A DNA stretch of 52,350 nt from Planctomycetota bacterium (lineage in GTDB: Bacteria; Planctomycetota; UBA8108; UBA1146; JAJFFE01): NCBI GenBank assembly GCA_021776775.1, contig JAJFFE010000123.1, forward strand, positions 1 to 52,350, written 5' to 3'. The notes beneath the pieces were generated by a model that made no database searches, was not told the origin of the DNA, and worked only from the letters and a program-made list of their open reading frames with translations. This document shows positions 32,483 through 40,174 of this stretch, piece after piece (position 1 is the stretch's first letter; every line of letters starts with the position of its first letter). The translations under genes were made by a program, and so were the position numbers.

Positions 32483-34096
32483 ATGAACCCGACCGCCAGT
32501 AAGCCGACGAAATCGAGCTACGATGCCATCGTGATCGGAGGCGGCCACAACGGGCTGGTCTGCGCCGCGTACCTCGGCCGCGCCGGCAAGAAGGTGCTAG
32601 TCGTCGAGAAACGCCCGGTGGTCGGTGGCGCTGCCGTCAGCGAGGAAGTCGTTCCCGGATTTACGTTCTCGGTCTTCTCGTACGTCGTCAGTCTGTTCCG
32701 CCCCCACATCATTCGCGAACTCGATCTGCCACGGCACGGCATGCAAATCCTGCCGATGGAGACGACCTATAATCCGGTGCCCGACGACCGCGGCCTGGTG
32801 CGCTGGGGAGACGCCGCCCGCACCCGACGCGAGATCGAACGGTTCAGCCCTAACGACGCGTCCATCTATCCCGAGTTCGGGCTCGCCATGAGTCGCTTGT
32901 CGAGATTCACGAAGAACATCATCGACACCACCGCTCCCGAACCGGCGTCGCTTCACCCGAAGGAACTCATCAAACTGCTGAAGCTCGCCAAGCAGTTCAA
33001 AGACTTCGACGGCGACATGCGCTACCTCAACTTGAAGCTTATGACCATGTCCGCGGTCGACTTCCTCGAAGAGTGGTTCGAGAGCGAACCGCTGCTGCCC
33101 GCCATGGCCGGGTCGGGGATCATAGGGACGTTCATGGGCGTACGATCTCCGGGCACCGCCTACGTCTTGCTCCACCACTACATGGGCGAGATCGACGGCG
33201 CCTACCGTGCGTGGGGCTTTGCGAAGGGCGGCACCGGACAGATCAGCCTCGCTTGTGCCCGGGCCGCGCAATCGTTCGGCGTCGAGATCGTGACTGACGT
33301 CGGAGTCTCGTCGATCGACATCGCCAATGGACGCGCGCGCGGTATCGTGCTCGACAACGGTGATCAGGTGAGTGCCAAGACGGTCATCTCGTCGCTGGAT
33401 CCGAATAGAACGTTCCTCAAGCTCATTCCGGAGGGGCAGCTAGACTCAGACTTCACGGCGTCGATTCGTCGATACAAGAACCGCGGCAGCTCCGGCAAGG
33501 TCAACTTGGCCCTCGATCGACTTCCCACCTTCGCCGGTGGCCGTGAAGGCGATCACCACCTGCGCGGCGACGTCACCTACGCGCCGACCATCGACTACAT
33601 CGAGAAGGCGTACGACGAAGCGAAGTACGGACAGTTCTCACGGAACCCGTTTCTGAATATCGTCATTCCCTCGCTGAACGATCCCAGCGTGGCTCCGCCC
33701 GGCAAGCACGTGCTGTCGGCGTTTGTGCAGTACGCCCCGTACAACATCCGAGAAGGCGCCGAGAACTGGCCGCAGCAGCGCGACGCGTTCGGCGAAGCGG
33801 TGATCGACACCATCGAGGAGTTCTGCCCGGATATTCGCGACTGCTTGATCGACAAGCAGGTGATCTCGCCGTGGGACATCGAGCGCATGATCGGACTGAC
33901 GGAGGGCAACATCTTCCAAGGAGAACTCAGCCTCGAGCAGCTCGCCTTCCTCCGCCCCGTCGCCGGTTGGTCTCGGTACCAAACGCCGATCGATCAACTT
34001 TGGATGTGTGGATCCGGAACCCATCCGGGCGGCGGCGTCATGGGAGCCCCCGGCGAACTGTCGGCTAAGACCATGCTGTCGAAGAAGGCTGTCTGA
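32483..34096 (+). CDS. FAD/NAD(P) oxidoreductase, phytoene-desaturase/PYROXD2-like (first)
   Basis: A 537-residue flavoprotein. The N-terminal dinucleotide fold reads DAIVIGGGHNGLVCAAYLGRAGKKVLVVEKR, then PVVGGAAVSEEVVPGF. The C-terminal FAD block is YQTPIDQLWMCGSGTHPGGGVMGAPGELSA. Those two blocks and the length fit the CrtI-like PYROXD2 group rather than carotenoid desaturases. It starts 1 base after the GcvT-like stop codon and its stop codon overlaps the start of the second oxidoreductase (TGATG). The two related proteins may form a heteromer that oxidises a methylated amine. Confidence 0.9.
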   Translation: MNPTASKPTKSSYDAIVIGGGHNGLVCAAYLGRAGKKVLVVEKRPVVGGAAVSEEVVPGFTFSVFSYVVSLFRPHIIRELDLPRHGMQILPMETTYNPVPDDRGLVRWGDAARTRREIERFSPNDASIYPEFGLAMSRLSRFTKNIIDTTAPEPASLHPKELIKLLKLAKQFKDFDGDMRYLNLKLMTMSAVDFLEEWFESEPLLPAMAGSGIIGTFMGVRSPGTAYVLLHHYMGEIDGAYRAWGFAKGGTGQISLACARAAQSFGVEIVTDVGVSSIDIANGRARGIVLDNGDQVSAKTVISSLDPNRTFLKLIPEGQLDSDFTASIRRYKNRGSSGKVNLALDRLPTFAGGREGDHHLRGDVTYAPTIDYIEKAYDEAKYGQFSRNPFLNIVIPSLNDPSVAPPGKHVLSAFVQYAPYNIREGAENWPQQRDAFGEAVIDTIEEFCPDIRDCLIDKQVISPWDIERMIGLTEGNIFQGELSLEQLAFLRPVAGWSRYQTPIDQLWMCGSGTHPGGGVMGAPGELSAKTMLSKKAV

Positions 34097-35601
34097 TGAA
34101 TAGCCCAGTCCTGGTCCTCGGCGGCGACAGTAACGGCTTGACGGCAGCGTGCTACCTGGCCAAGGCCGGTCGGTCGGTCACACTCTTGACACACGGCCCG
34201 CTGGGCGGGCTCGCCTCCCGCCACGAGTTCCATCCGGGCTACCAGTCACCCGGAGTGCTGGGTGAGACGTCGGGCTTGCGGCGTTCGGTCGTATCGGATC
34301 TGCAACTGGAACAACACGGGTTACGCTTCGCTGACAACGCTGGCGTGCTGGCCATCGGACCCGACAGCACGATCGCCATCACGAACAGTCGCGACGCGAC
34401 CACCGAGTCGATTCGCGGTGTCTCGGCGCGGGACGCCGATCGCTACCGCGAGTACTTCCAGTTCCTAGACAGCGTTCGCGCCCCGCTAACGCAGTTCCTG
34501 AACTCGCCGCCGCCCGATCTCGTCGATCCGAGCTTCACCGATATTCGCGGACTGTTGATGCGCGGCTTTCAACTGCGCCGTCTCGGCAAGGCGTTGATGC
34601 TCGAAGTCCTCCGCCTCGCACCGATGGCCGTCTACGACTGGATGGACGAGTGGTTCGAAAACGATCTTCTCAAAGCGGCACTTGCGCTGCCCGCGGTGAC
34701 CGAGAGTTACACCGCTCCGTGGTCGGCCGGCACCAACGCGAACCTGCTCGCGCAGCAGGTCACCGGCGGCAACGACGTCGTCGGTGACGGACTCGCTCTG
34801 ACGGACGCGCTGGTGCAAGCGGCTCGCAGTCTCGGTGTCGACATTCGCGAACAAACCGTTGCGTCGATCGACCCGGGGCGCGGCGTCGAGACGACGGACG
34901 GCGAGTCGATTTCAGCCACGACCATCGTCACCAGCCTCGATCCGAAGACGGTGTTCCTACGACTCCTGCGTCCCGAACTCCTCGACCACGGATTCGAACA
35001 GCGCATCACCAACTACCGCGCGCGCGGCCTTCGTTCTCAGCTGCTCCTCGCCATCGACCGGCCGCTGAAACTTCGCGACGAAACACCGGCCAATCGGCTC
35101 CGACTGGTGTCATCCCTCGCTAGCGTCGAGCGTTCGTTCGATCCCATCAAGTACGGCCGCTTCTCCGACGAGCCCAGCCTCGAGGTCTACCTTCCGTCCG
35201 CCGACCATCCCGAACTCGCTCCCGACGGACACGCCGTCGCGGCGGTGACCATCCACTACACCCCGTACGATCTGGCCGGCGGCTGGACCGAGCGTAGCCG
35301 CGAAGAACTGACGCGCCTCGTCATCCAGCAACTCGGCGAACGGCTTCCCGACTTAGCCGATACGATCGTCGGACACGAACTGCTCGCCCCGCCCGACATC
35401 GAAACGCGCTACGGTGTCACCGGAGGTCACGTCTTCCACGGCGAACACTCGCTCGATCAACTTTTGGTGCGGCCGACGCCGGAATGCTGCCAGTACACGA
35501 CGCCGTTTCCCGGTCTCGTGCTATGTGGCGGCGGCACGTTCCCCGGCGGTGGATTGACGTGCGCGCCCGGGGCCTTGGCCAGCCGCGTCGTCGCGAAGTA
35601 G
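34096..35601 (+). CDS. FAD/NAD(P) oxidoreductase, PYROXD2-like (second)
   Basis: A 501-residue paralogue of the preceding gene, whose stop codon it overlaps by one base. The N-terminal fold is VLVLGGDSNGLTAACYLAKAGRSVTLLTHG, in which the GxGxxG glycines are degenerate (GGDSNG), and GGLASRHEFHPGY follows. The C-terminal FAD block is retained (YTTPFPGLVLCGGGTFPGGGLTCAPGALASR). The segments AVYDWMDEWFENDLLKAALALPAV and GGNDVVGDGLALTDALVQAARSLGVDI align with the first paralogue. The altered FAD-binding glycine motif suggests this copy may have a regulatory or partner role, or bind FAD weakly. Confidence 0.88.
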   Translation: MNSPVLVLGGDSNGLTAACYLAKAGRSVTLLTHGPLGGLASRHEFHPGYQSPGVLGETSGLRRSVVSDLQLEQHGLRFADNAGVLAIGPDSTIAITNSRDATTESIRGVSARDADRYREYFQFLDSVRAPLTQFLNSPPPDLVDPSFTDIRGLLMRGFQLRRLGKALMLEVLRLAPMAVYDWMDEWFENDLLKAALALPAVTESYTAPWSAGTNANLLAQQVTGGNDVVGDGLALTDALVQAARSLGVDIREQTVASIDPGRGVETTDGESISATTIVTSLDPKTVFLRLLRPELLDHGFEQRITNYRARGLRSQLLLAIDRPLKLRDETPANRLRLVSSLASVERSFDPIKYGRFSDEPSLEVYLPSADHPELAPDGHAVAAVTIHYTPYDLAGGWTERSREELTRLVIQQLGERLPDLADTIVGHELLAPPDIETRYGVTGGHVFHGEHSLDQLLVRPTPECCQYTTPFPGLVLCGGGTFPGGGLTCAPGALASRVVAK

Positions 35602-35733
35602 CACGCTCTCTCCCGGCGGTTCTCATCGGTGACAACGCAACCCGTCGCTCAGATCCGCTTTCACATCGACGGCGTCAGCCCCAGAATCTCGACGCGAGCG
35701 AATCATCAACACGAATTCGGAGTTGGTTTGGCG

Positions 35734-36789
35734 ATGCCAGAGGCTGAAAGCGACAGCTCGATCAGAGTGACGGCTCGTCGGCTCATCGTCGCAATGACGA
35801 TCCTCGTACTCTTCGTTCATCTCGCGTCCTGGGGCTTCTACGAGATACTCGACGGCGACGTGCCGTACTTCGAGTGCTTGTACCGAGCCACGCTGTTGAT
35901 AACGACAGTCAACGAACCACTCGCGTTCGAGGTCCCGGCTCCGCAGGCGCGCCTCCTCGACCAGTACACGATGGTCGTGCTGTTGACCGGCATGGGGCTC
36001 GTTCTCTACACAGTGAGTACGTTTGCGGCGTGGATCATCGAAGGTGATCTTCGAGGCGGAGTGCGAAGGCGAAGGGTGCGACGCATGATCAATCGGCATC
36101 ACGATCACATCATCGTATGCGGCGGAGGCCGGACCGGTGAAATGATGATGAGTGAGCTCAAGAAGTTGGGCCAGAGCTGCGTCGTCATCGAAAGCGATCT
36201 CGACCGCGTCGAGGCACTCGATCGGGCCGGATTCATGGTCTTGCGCGGCGACGCAACCCAGGATCTCGTCCTGGAGCAGGCCGGGATCGAACGAGCGCGC
36301 GGAATCATCACCGCGCTTCCTGGAGACAAAGAAAACCTCTTCGTCGTGGTAACCGCGCGCCAGTACAGCAGCAAACTGCAAATCGTCTCCCGCGCGGTCG
36401 ATCCCCACACCGATCGCAAACTGATGCAAGCCGGGGCTAACTTTGTGGTCGGCGCGAAGGAGATTGCGGCGAACCGCATGGTCTCGACCCTGGTGCGCCC
36501 GCACGTCGTCACGTTCATCGATCGATTGATGCGCGACCCGGAATCGACCAACCGCATCGAGGAGGTGCTGATCGCACCGAATAGCTCGCTCGACGGCGTC
36601 ACGTTGGGCGATTCACGAATCGGGGCGACCACGGGATTACTCGTGATCGCCCTTCAAGACAGCGAGAGCTCGCAATTCATCTGCAACCCGGGAGCGAGCG
36701 CCGAACTCACGGCGCACACCCGGCTCGTCGTACTCGGTGACATCGCGAAGCTGTCCGCGCTACGAAAGATGGCCGCGACCCGCCGCTAA
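35734..36789 (+). CDS. Two-TM potassium-channel-like protein with RCK (TrkA-N and TrkA-C) domains
   Basis: A 351-residue protein from the ATG at 35734; a longer frame begins at 35629 without motif support. Two membrane helices (about residues 15-35 and 75-95) flank a pore loop YRATLLITTVNEPLAFEVP. A TrkA-N/RCK domain follows, with the Rossmann fold HIIVCGGGRTGEMMMSELKKLGQSCVVIESD and the segments VLRGDATQDLVLEQAGIERARGIITALPGDKENLFVVVTAR. A TrkA-C-like end (VLIAPNSSLDGVTLGDSRIGATTGLLVIAL) completes it. Prokaryotic K+ channels carry TVGYG in the filter; here the position reads TTVNEP, so conductance and selectivity must differ or be lost. It is the last gene before the stress island. Confidence 0.85.
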   Translation: MPEAESDSSIRVTARRLIVAMTILVLFVHLASWGFYEILDGDVPYFECLYRATLLITTVNEPLAFEVPAPQARLLDQYTMVVLLTGMGLVLYTVSTFAAWIIEGDLRGGVRRRRVRRMINRHHDHIIVCGGGRTGEMMMSELKKLGQSCVVIESDLDRVEALDRAGFMVLRGDATQDLVLEQAGIERARGIITALPGDKENLFVVVTARQYSSKLQIVSRAVDPHTDRKLMQAGANFVVGAKEIAANRMVSTLVRPHVVTFIDRLMRDPESTNRIEEVLIAPNSSLDGVTLGDSRIGATTGLLVIALQDSESSQFICNPGASAELTAHTRLVVLGDIAKLSALRKMAATRR

Positions 36790-36820
36790 CAACGACGAGC
36801 TGATCCGACTGCACCGGCCA

Positions 36821-37342
36821 CTACTCTGCCGGGCGCGACGTCGGCTTCGGCGTGACCGGCTCTTGCGGGTCGATGCCCCAAACGCGAGCCCCGGGCGCTT
36901 TGACACGCAACCGCTTCTGCTCTCCAACGATCTTGGCAATCTCCTCGGGCGTCGCGCCGCCGTCTTCGGCGTAGTGGCGCGCGTCCGCTTCGGAGACCGT
37001 CTCAAGGATCAGTTCGCCGCTCACCGCCGCCCGGTGACCGATGGCATCCATGGGAATCAAACGCCCGTCGACCGGGCAGGTGAACTTCACGAAGATCCCC
37101 TCTTCGTCGGCCGGGTCCGACGCCAGTCGCATCCAGCACCCCTTCGGCGCGCACACGTCAACGACGGTGCCCTCAATATGAACCGGCTGCCCGGTAAACG
37201 CGTCAGGATCAGCCAAAACCTCATCCACCGTCGCGCGCCGTTCGGACGCGGCGAGCGACTCACCAAAGTCACGGTGCGACACCGCACAGCCTGCGGTTAT
37301 CGAGGCGATCAAAACGAACAATGCGATCATCGTTCTTGTCAT
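36821..37342 (-). CDS. DUF4920 lipoprotein
   Basis: A 173-residue protein with a lipoprotein signal (MTRTMIALFVLIASITAGC, lipobox ITAGC). The DUF4920 body is an OB-like domain with VHIEGTVVDVCAPKGCWMRLAS, then EGIFVKFTCPVDGRLIPMDAIGHRAAVSGEL. The CxxxGCWM motif suggests a metal or copper-site role in the periplasm, which would fit a low-oxygen oxidase region, though this is inference. It lies 98 bases downstream of the formate/nitrite channel on the same strand and may share its transcript. Confidence 0.82.
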   Translation of the reverse strand: MTRTMIALFVLIASITAGCAVSHRDFGESLAASERRATVDEVLADPDAFTGQPVHIEGTVVDVCAPKGCWMRLASDPADEEGIFVKFTCPVDGRLIPMDAIGHRAAVSGELILETVSEADARHYAEDGGATPEEIAKIVGEQKRLRVKAPGARVWGIDPQEPVTPKPTSRPAE

Positions 37343-37440
37343 CGAGGACTCCGTTTTTCAAGGCGTTGTGTTTTGGAAGCAACTGAGCGTCACATTGTCA
37401 TTGTTCGTCGGCTCACGACCAGGGCATTTAGAAGACTTTT

Positions 37441-38292
37441 TTAGGGCTCTAGCCCGGCCGATCGGCGCGGTTTCAAGTAGACGAACCAATACACGGCACC
37501 GACGAGTAGCGCTCCGCCGATGATGTTTCCGATCGAGACAGGAAGTAGGTTGGCTGTGAAGAACGACCCCCACTGGTTCGCGAAATGCGATCCTCCGGCT
37601 GTGTGTTCCGCCAGCATGCCCATCGGGACGAAGAACATGTTGGCGATGGAGTGTTCGAATCCGGAGGCGACAAATGCAGTGACCGGGGGCACGATGGCGA
37701 GTATTCGATCGGTGGTGGTCCGGGCGCTGAAGGATAGCCAGATGGCGAGGCAGACGAGGGTGTTGCAAAGGATTCCCAGAGCGACCGCTTCGCCGAACCC
37801 GAGTGCGAGCTTGTGCTGCGCAATACCGATCGCGGTCCAGCCGACCGCGCCGCCGGCTAGCGTGTGCACCCCGGCGAGCCAAGCCAGAACAGCGGTACCG
37901 AGGGCGCCCACGAAGTTTCCGACGAAGACGATGGCCCAGTTGCGAAGCACCGCCCCCGCGCTAACCTTCCCGGACGCCCACGCCATAACGATCAGGTTGT
38001 TGCCGGTGAAGAGCTCCGCGCCGCCGATCACCACGAGGATGAGCCCCAGGGAAAAGACGGCACCGACCAAGAGTCGACCCACGCCGAACGGCAAGGCGTC
38101 GCTTCCGGTCCCGACGACGATCGCGAACAGCGCACCGTGAGCGATGAATGCCCCAGCCAAGACGGCGAGCACGAACAGACGGTCCGCCGCCATCGACGCC
38201 TTCGCCACGCCGACCGCCTCCGCCTTCAGTGCCATCGACGGTGGCATCAGGGCGTCTACATCAACACGGTTCTCATCCGCTGCTTGCACCAT
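37441..38292 (-). CDS. focA: Formate/nitrite transporter (FNT) family channel
   Basis: A 283-residue six-helix membrane protein of the FNT family (FocA, NirC, HSC). The start is the ATG at 38292 (MVQAADENRVDVDALMPPSM). Characteristic parts are VIGGAELFTGNNLIVMAWASGKVS (the Omega-loop region), GNFVGALGTAVLAWLAGV, GILCNTLVCLAIWLSFSARTTTDRILAIVPPVTAFVASGFEHSIANMFFVPMG (which carries the pore histidine) and NLLPVSIGNIIGGALLVGAVYWFVY. FNT channels pass formate, nitrite or hydrosulfide and are typical of anaerobic metabolism. The symbol focA is used loosely; the substrate is not resolved. A candidate sigma-54 promoter precedes it. Confidence 0.92.
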   Translation of the reverse strand: MVQAADENRVDVDALMPPSMALKAEAVGVAKASMAADRLFVLAVLAGAFIAHGALFAIVVGTGSDALPFGVGRLLVGAVFSLGLILVVIGGAELFTGNNLIVMAWASGKVSAGAVLRNWAIVFVGNFVGALGTAVLAWLAGVHTLAGGAVGWTAIGIAQHKLALGFGEAVALGILCNTLVCLAIWLSFSARTTTDRILAIVPPVTAFVASGFEHSIANMFFVPMGMLAEHTAGGSHFANQWGSFFTANLLPVSIGNIIGGALLVGAVYWFVYLKPRRSAGLEP

Positions 38293-38317
38293 AAGACGAC
38301 TCCCTCGCCAACTCGTT

Positions 38318-38333
38318 GGCAAACGGGTGACCG
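38318..38333 (-). promoter_or_regulatory. Candidate sigma-54 promoter for the FNT gene
   Basis: Read on the minus strand, CGGTCACCCGTTTGCC has the GG-N10-GC spacing of -24/-12 promoters and TTTGC at -12. It is embedded in a 22-bp element (38314-38335) that recurs with one mismatch upstream of the Usp gene at 48320. The expected transcription start is near 38307, 15 bases before the ATG. Confidence 0.55.
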
Positions 38334-38416
38334 TTTCCTTCTACCACGGTAAGCCAGAGGAGTATCGGTCAGTCGGGTGACGACGCAAGGCTGGGAATCC
38401 TGCTACGAAGATTCTC

Positions 38417-38429
38417 AGGCGTGACACCT
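38417..38429. promoter_or_regulatory. Candidate NtrC-type enhancer dyad between FNT and porin genes
   Basis: AGGCGTGACACCT is a 6-1-6 dyad, imperfect by one position. Its centre (38423) is 104 bases from the -12 GC of the FNT promoter and 105 bases from that of the porin promoter, so it is symmetric between the two. Related dyads occur at 43526-43538 and 48687-48699. Confidence 0.5.
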
Positions 38430-38513
38430 ACCGAAACACAACCGTAGAACTTCATAGCGAGCCACCCTGAAGCCGTGCGCTTCCCGAACGATCCCGGCTA
38501 TCCTGTCTGCAAC

Positions 38514-38529
38514 CGGCGCTCGGTTTGCT
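38514..38529 (+). promoter_or_regulatory. Candidate sigma-54 promoter for the porin gene
   Basis: CGGCGCTCGGTTTGCT has GG-N10-GC and TTGCT at -12. The predicted start is near 38540, leaving a 31-base leader that includes a GGGGGAG ribosome binding site. Confidence 0.55.
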
Positions 38530-38570
38530 TGCCCGCGCGCTCTACAACTCAAACCTGCGGGGGAGTCTCA

Positions 38571-40046
38571 ATGTTCGGAGTCATTCGTCGGTCAACGCTG
38601 TTGACGTCTGTCGTGTTGCTCTTCGCCGTATCGGTGCCGGAGATGGCGGAAGGTCAATCCTTCGCAATAGCCTCGACGCCGCGCGTCGGGACCAGCGTGC
38701 TCGCGGTCGACGACCCTCCACCGCAAGACGAAGATCCGGAGCTGGCGGCCGCGCTCGAGCGTTGGTGGGCGAAGAAGAAGAAGGCGATGCTCGGTGGCGA
38801 TTTCGACATGACGTTCGGCGCCGCGATTCGGGTTCGCGCCGAAAGTCGAGATCCATACAGCTACTCGGTCGCCAATAGTCGGGGCGCCGACGACTTCACG
38901 CTGCTGCGGACCAAAGTGCACGTCGGCCTAAAGGCGAACAAGCACTTGAGCGGTTTCATCCAGTTTCGAGACTCGCGCACGTTTGGGGATGAGTCTCCGA
39001 ACAGCGTCTTGAGCGACACGGAAGGGGTAGACCTTCACCAAGGCTACATCGCATTGACCAACGTGCACGAACTGGCCGGGCTCGAAACCCCGGAAGGCAC
39101 CGTGTTCCTGGTACGTGCCGGTCGCATCGCATTCCCGAGTCTTGGCGATCAACGGATGTTCAGCGTGCTGGACTGGTCGAACATCGGTCGCACCTTTGAC
39201 GGCTACCACCTGGGCGTAACGTCTCCGAACATCGACACGCACGTCGTGATCGCGACCGTGAACGAGGGCACCAGTCGCACGCGGGCCGGACGAGATGCGC
39301 ACCTCTATGTCGTCTACGTCGCCACGCGCCCCGCCGAGGGGTTCGAGTGCGATCTCTACAGCGCATGGCGTAACTACAAGATCGACGGACAAACGGGTGA
39401 AGACGGATTCGCCGGTGATCTCGAAGATCAAACCTACGGGGGGCGACTGGCGTTCGGTGATTCGGGCTTTCGAGCTTCACTCGAGGGCGCGCTCCAGCGC
39501 GGCAAGTCGGCCAACGACGACGTGAACGCGTACGGCTGGGCGGCCGAAGTCGGATACCGATGTGAAGATGTCAACATGAGGCCCGGGGTCACCGTCGGTT
39601 GCACGTACGCCACCGGTGACGGGAACCCGACCGATGGCAACAAGAACACGTTCGACCCCATCGCGCCGTTTGGACACGTCTACCAAGGGCACTACGACCA
39701 GTTTGCGTGGAAGAACGGCTACGACTACTATGTTAAAACCGTAGTCCAGTGCTGCGAGCCGGTCTCGTTTCACACGGACTACCACCACTTCAAACTCGAT
39801 GAGCACGAAGACGCGTGGTACGCAGCGTCCGGGGCCGCCCTGCGGCGCGACGCCACCGGCATGAGCGGGCTCACGGTGGGCAACGAACTCGATGTCTACC
39901 TGAAGACAACCGTCAGCAAGAACCTCAAAGTGTGGACGGGTTGGAGCCACTTCTGGCGAAGCACTTACGTGAAGAAGTCGGGCGGCGGCGACAACGGAAA
40001 CTTCTTCTTCTTCCAGGGCGAGTTGCTCTTCGGACACAAGGGCTAG
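38571..40046 (+). CDS. Outer-membrane porin, alginate-export-like (AlgE family)
   Basis: A 491-residue protein. The ATG at 38571 has GGGGGAG upstream and starts a signal peptide (MFGVIRRSTLLTSVVLLFAVSVPEMAEG). A short acidic/charged N-terminal segment (PPPQDEDPELAAALERWWAKKKK) precedes a beta-barrel-like region of alternating strands: FDMTFGAAIRVRAESRDPY, LLRTKVHVGLKANKHLSGFIQFRDSRTFG and VDLHQGYIALTNV, ending FFFFQGELLFGHKG. This pattern matches alginate-export/porin proteins seen widely in planctomycetes. It is divergent from the FNT channel with which it shares a likely enhancer, so the pair may move small anions such as formate or nitrate across the two membranes. The barrel fold is inferred from the pattern. 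Confidence 0.82.
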   Translation: MFGVIRRSTLLTSVVLLFAVSVPEMAEGQSFAIASTPRVGTSVLAVDDPPPQDEDPELAAALERWWAKKKKAMLGGDFDMTFGAAIRVRAESRDPYSYSVANSRGADDFTLLRTKVHVGLKANKHLSGFIQFRDSRTFGDESPNSVLSDTEGVDLHQGYIALTNVHELAGLETPEGTVFLVRAGRIAFPSLGDQRMFSVLDWSNIGRTFDGYHLGVTSPNIDTHVVIATVNEGTSRTRAGRDAHLYVVYVATRPAEGFECDLYSAWRNYKIDGQTGEDGFAGDLEDQTYGGRLAFGDSGFRASLEGALQRGKSANDDVNAYGWAAEVGYRCEDVNMRPGVTVGCTYATGDGNPTDGNKNTFDPIAPFGHVYQGHYDQFAWKNGYDYYVKTVVQCCEPVSFHTDYHHFKLDEHEDAWYAASGAALRRDATGMSGLTVGNELDVYLKTTVSKNLKVWTGWSHFWRSTYVKKSGGGDNGNFFFFQGELLFGHKG

Positions 40047-40050
40047 TTTC

Positions 40051-40099
40051 GATGGGGTGAGCGGTAGTCGGTCGCACTCCAACTACCGCTCACCCATCG
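40051..40099 (+). terminator. Strong terminator after the porin
   Basis: The arms GATGGGGTGAGCGGTAGT and ACTACCGCTCACCCATC pair over 17 bases with one bulged G, around a loop of about 14 bases. It begins 5 bases after the porin stop codon. Confidence 0.85.
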
Positions 40100-40174
40100 A
40101 ACCAACACCGTCCACCTTTGTTCCCTGTTCGAACCCACCTCCTCTATCGAAGCCTATACGTCACGAAACGAGCC

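Noticed and set aside
37430..37455. T-run near the FNT stop codon as a terminator
   Set aside because: The T-run (37434-37442) lies on the plus strand, while both flanking genes are on the minus strand; on that strand it reads as A-residues after a stem of only 5 bp.
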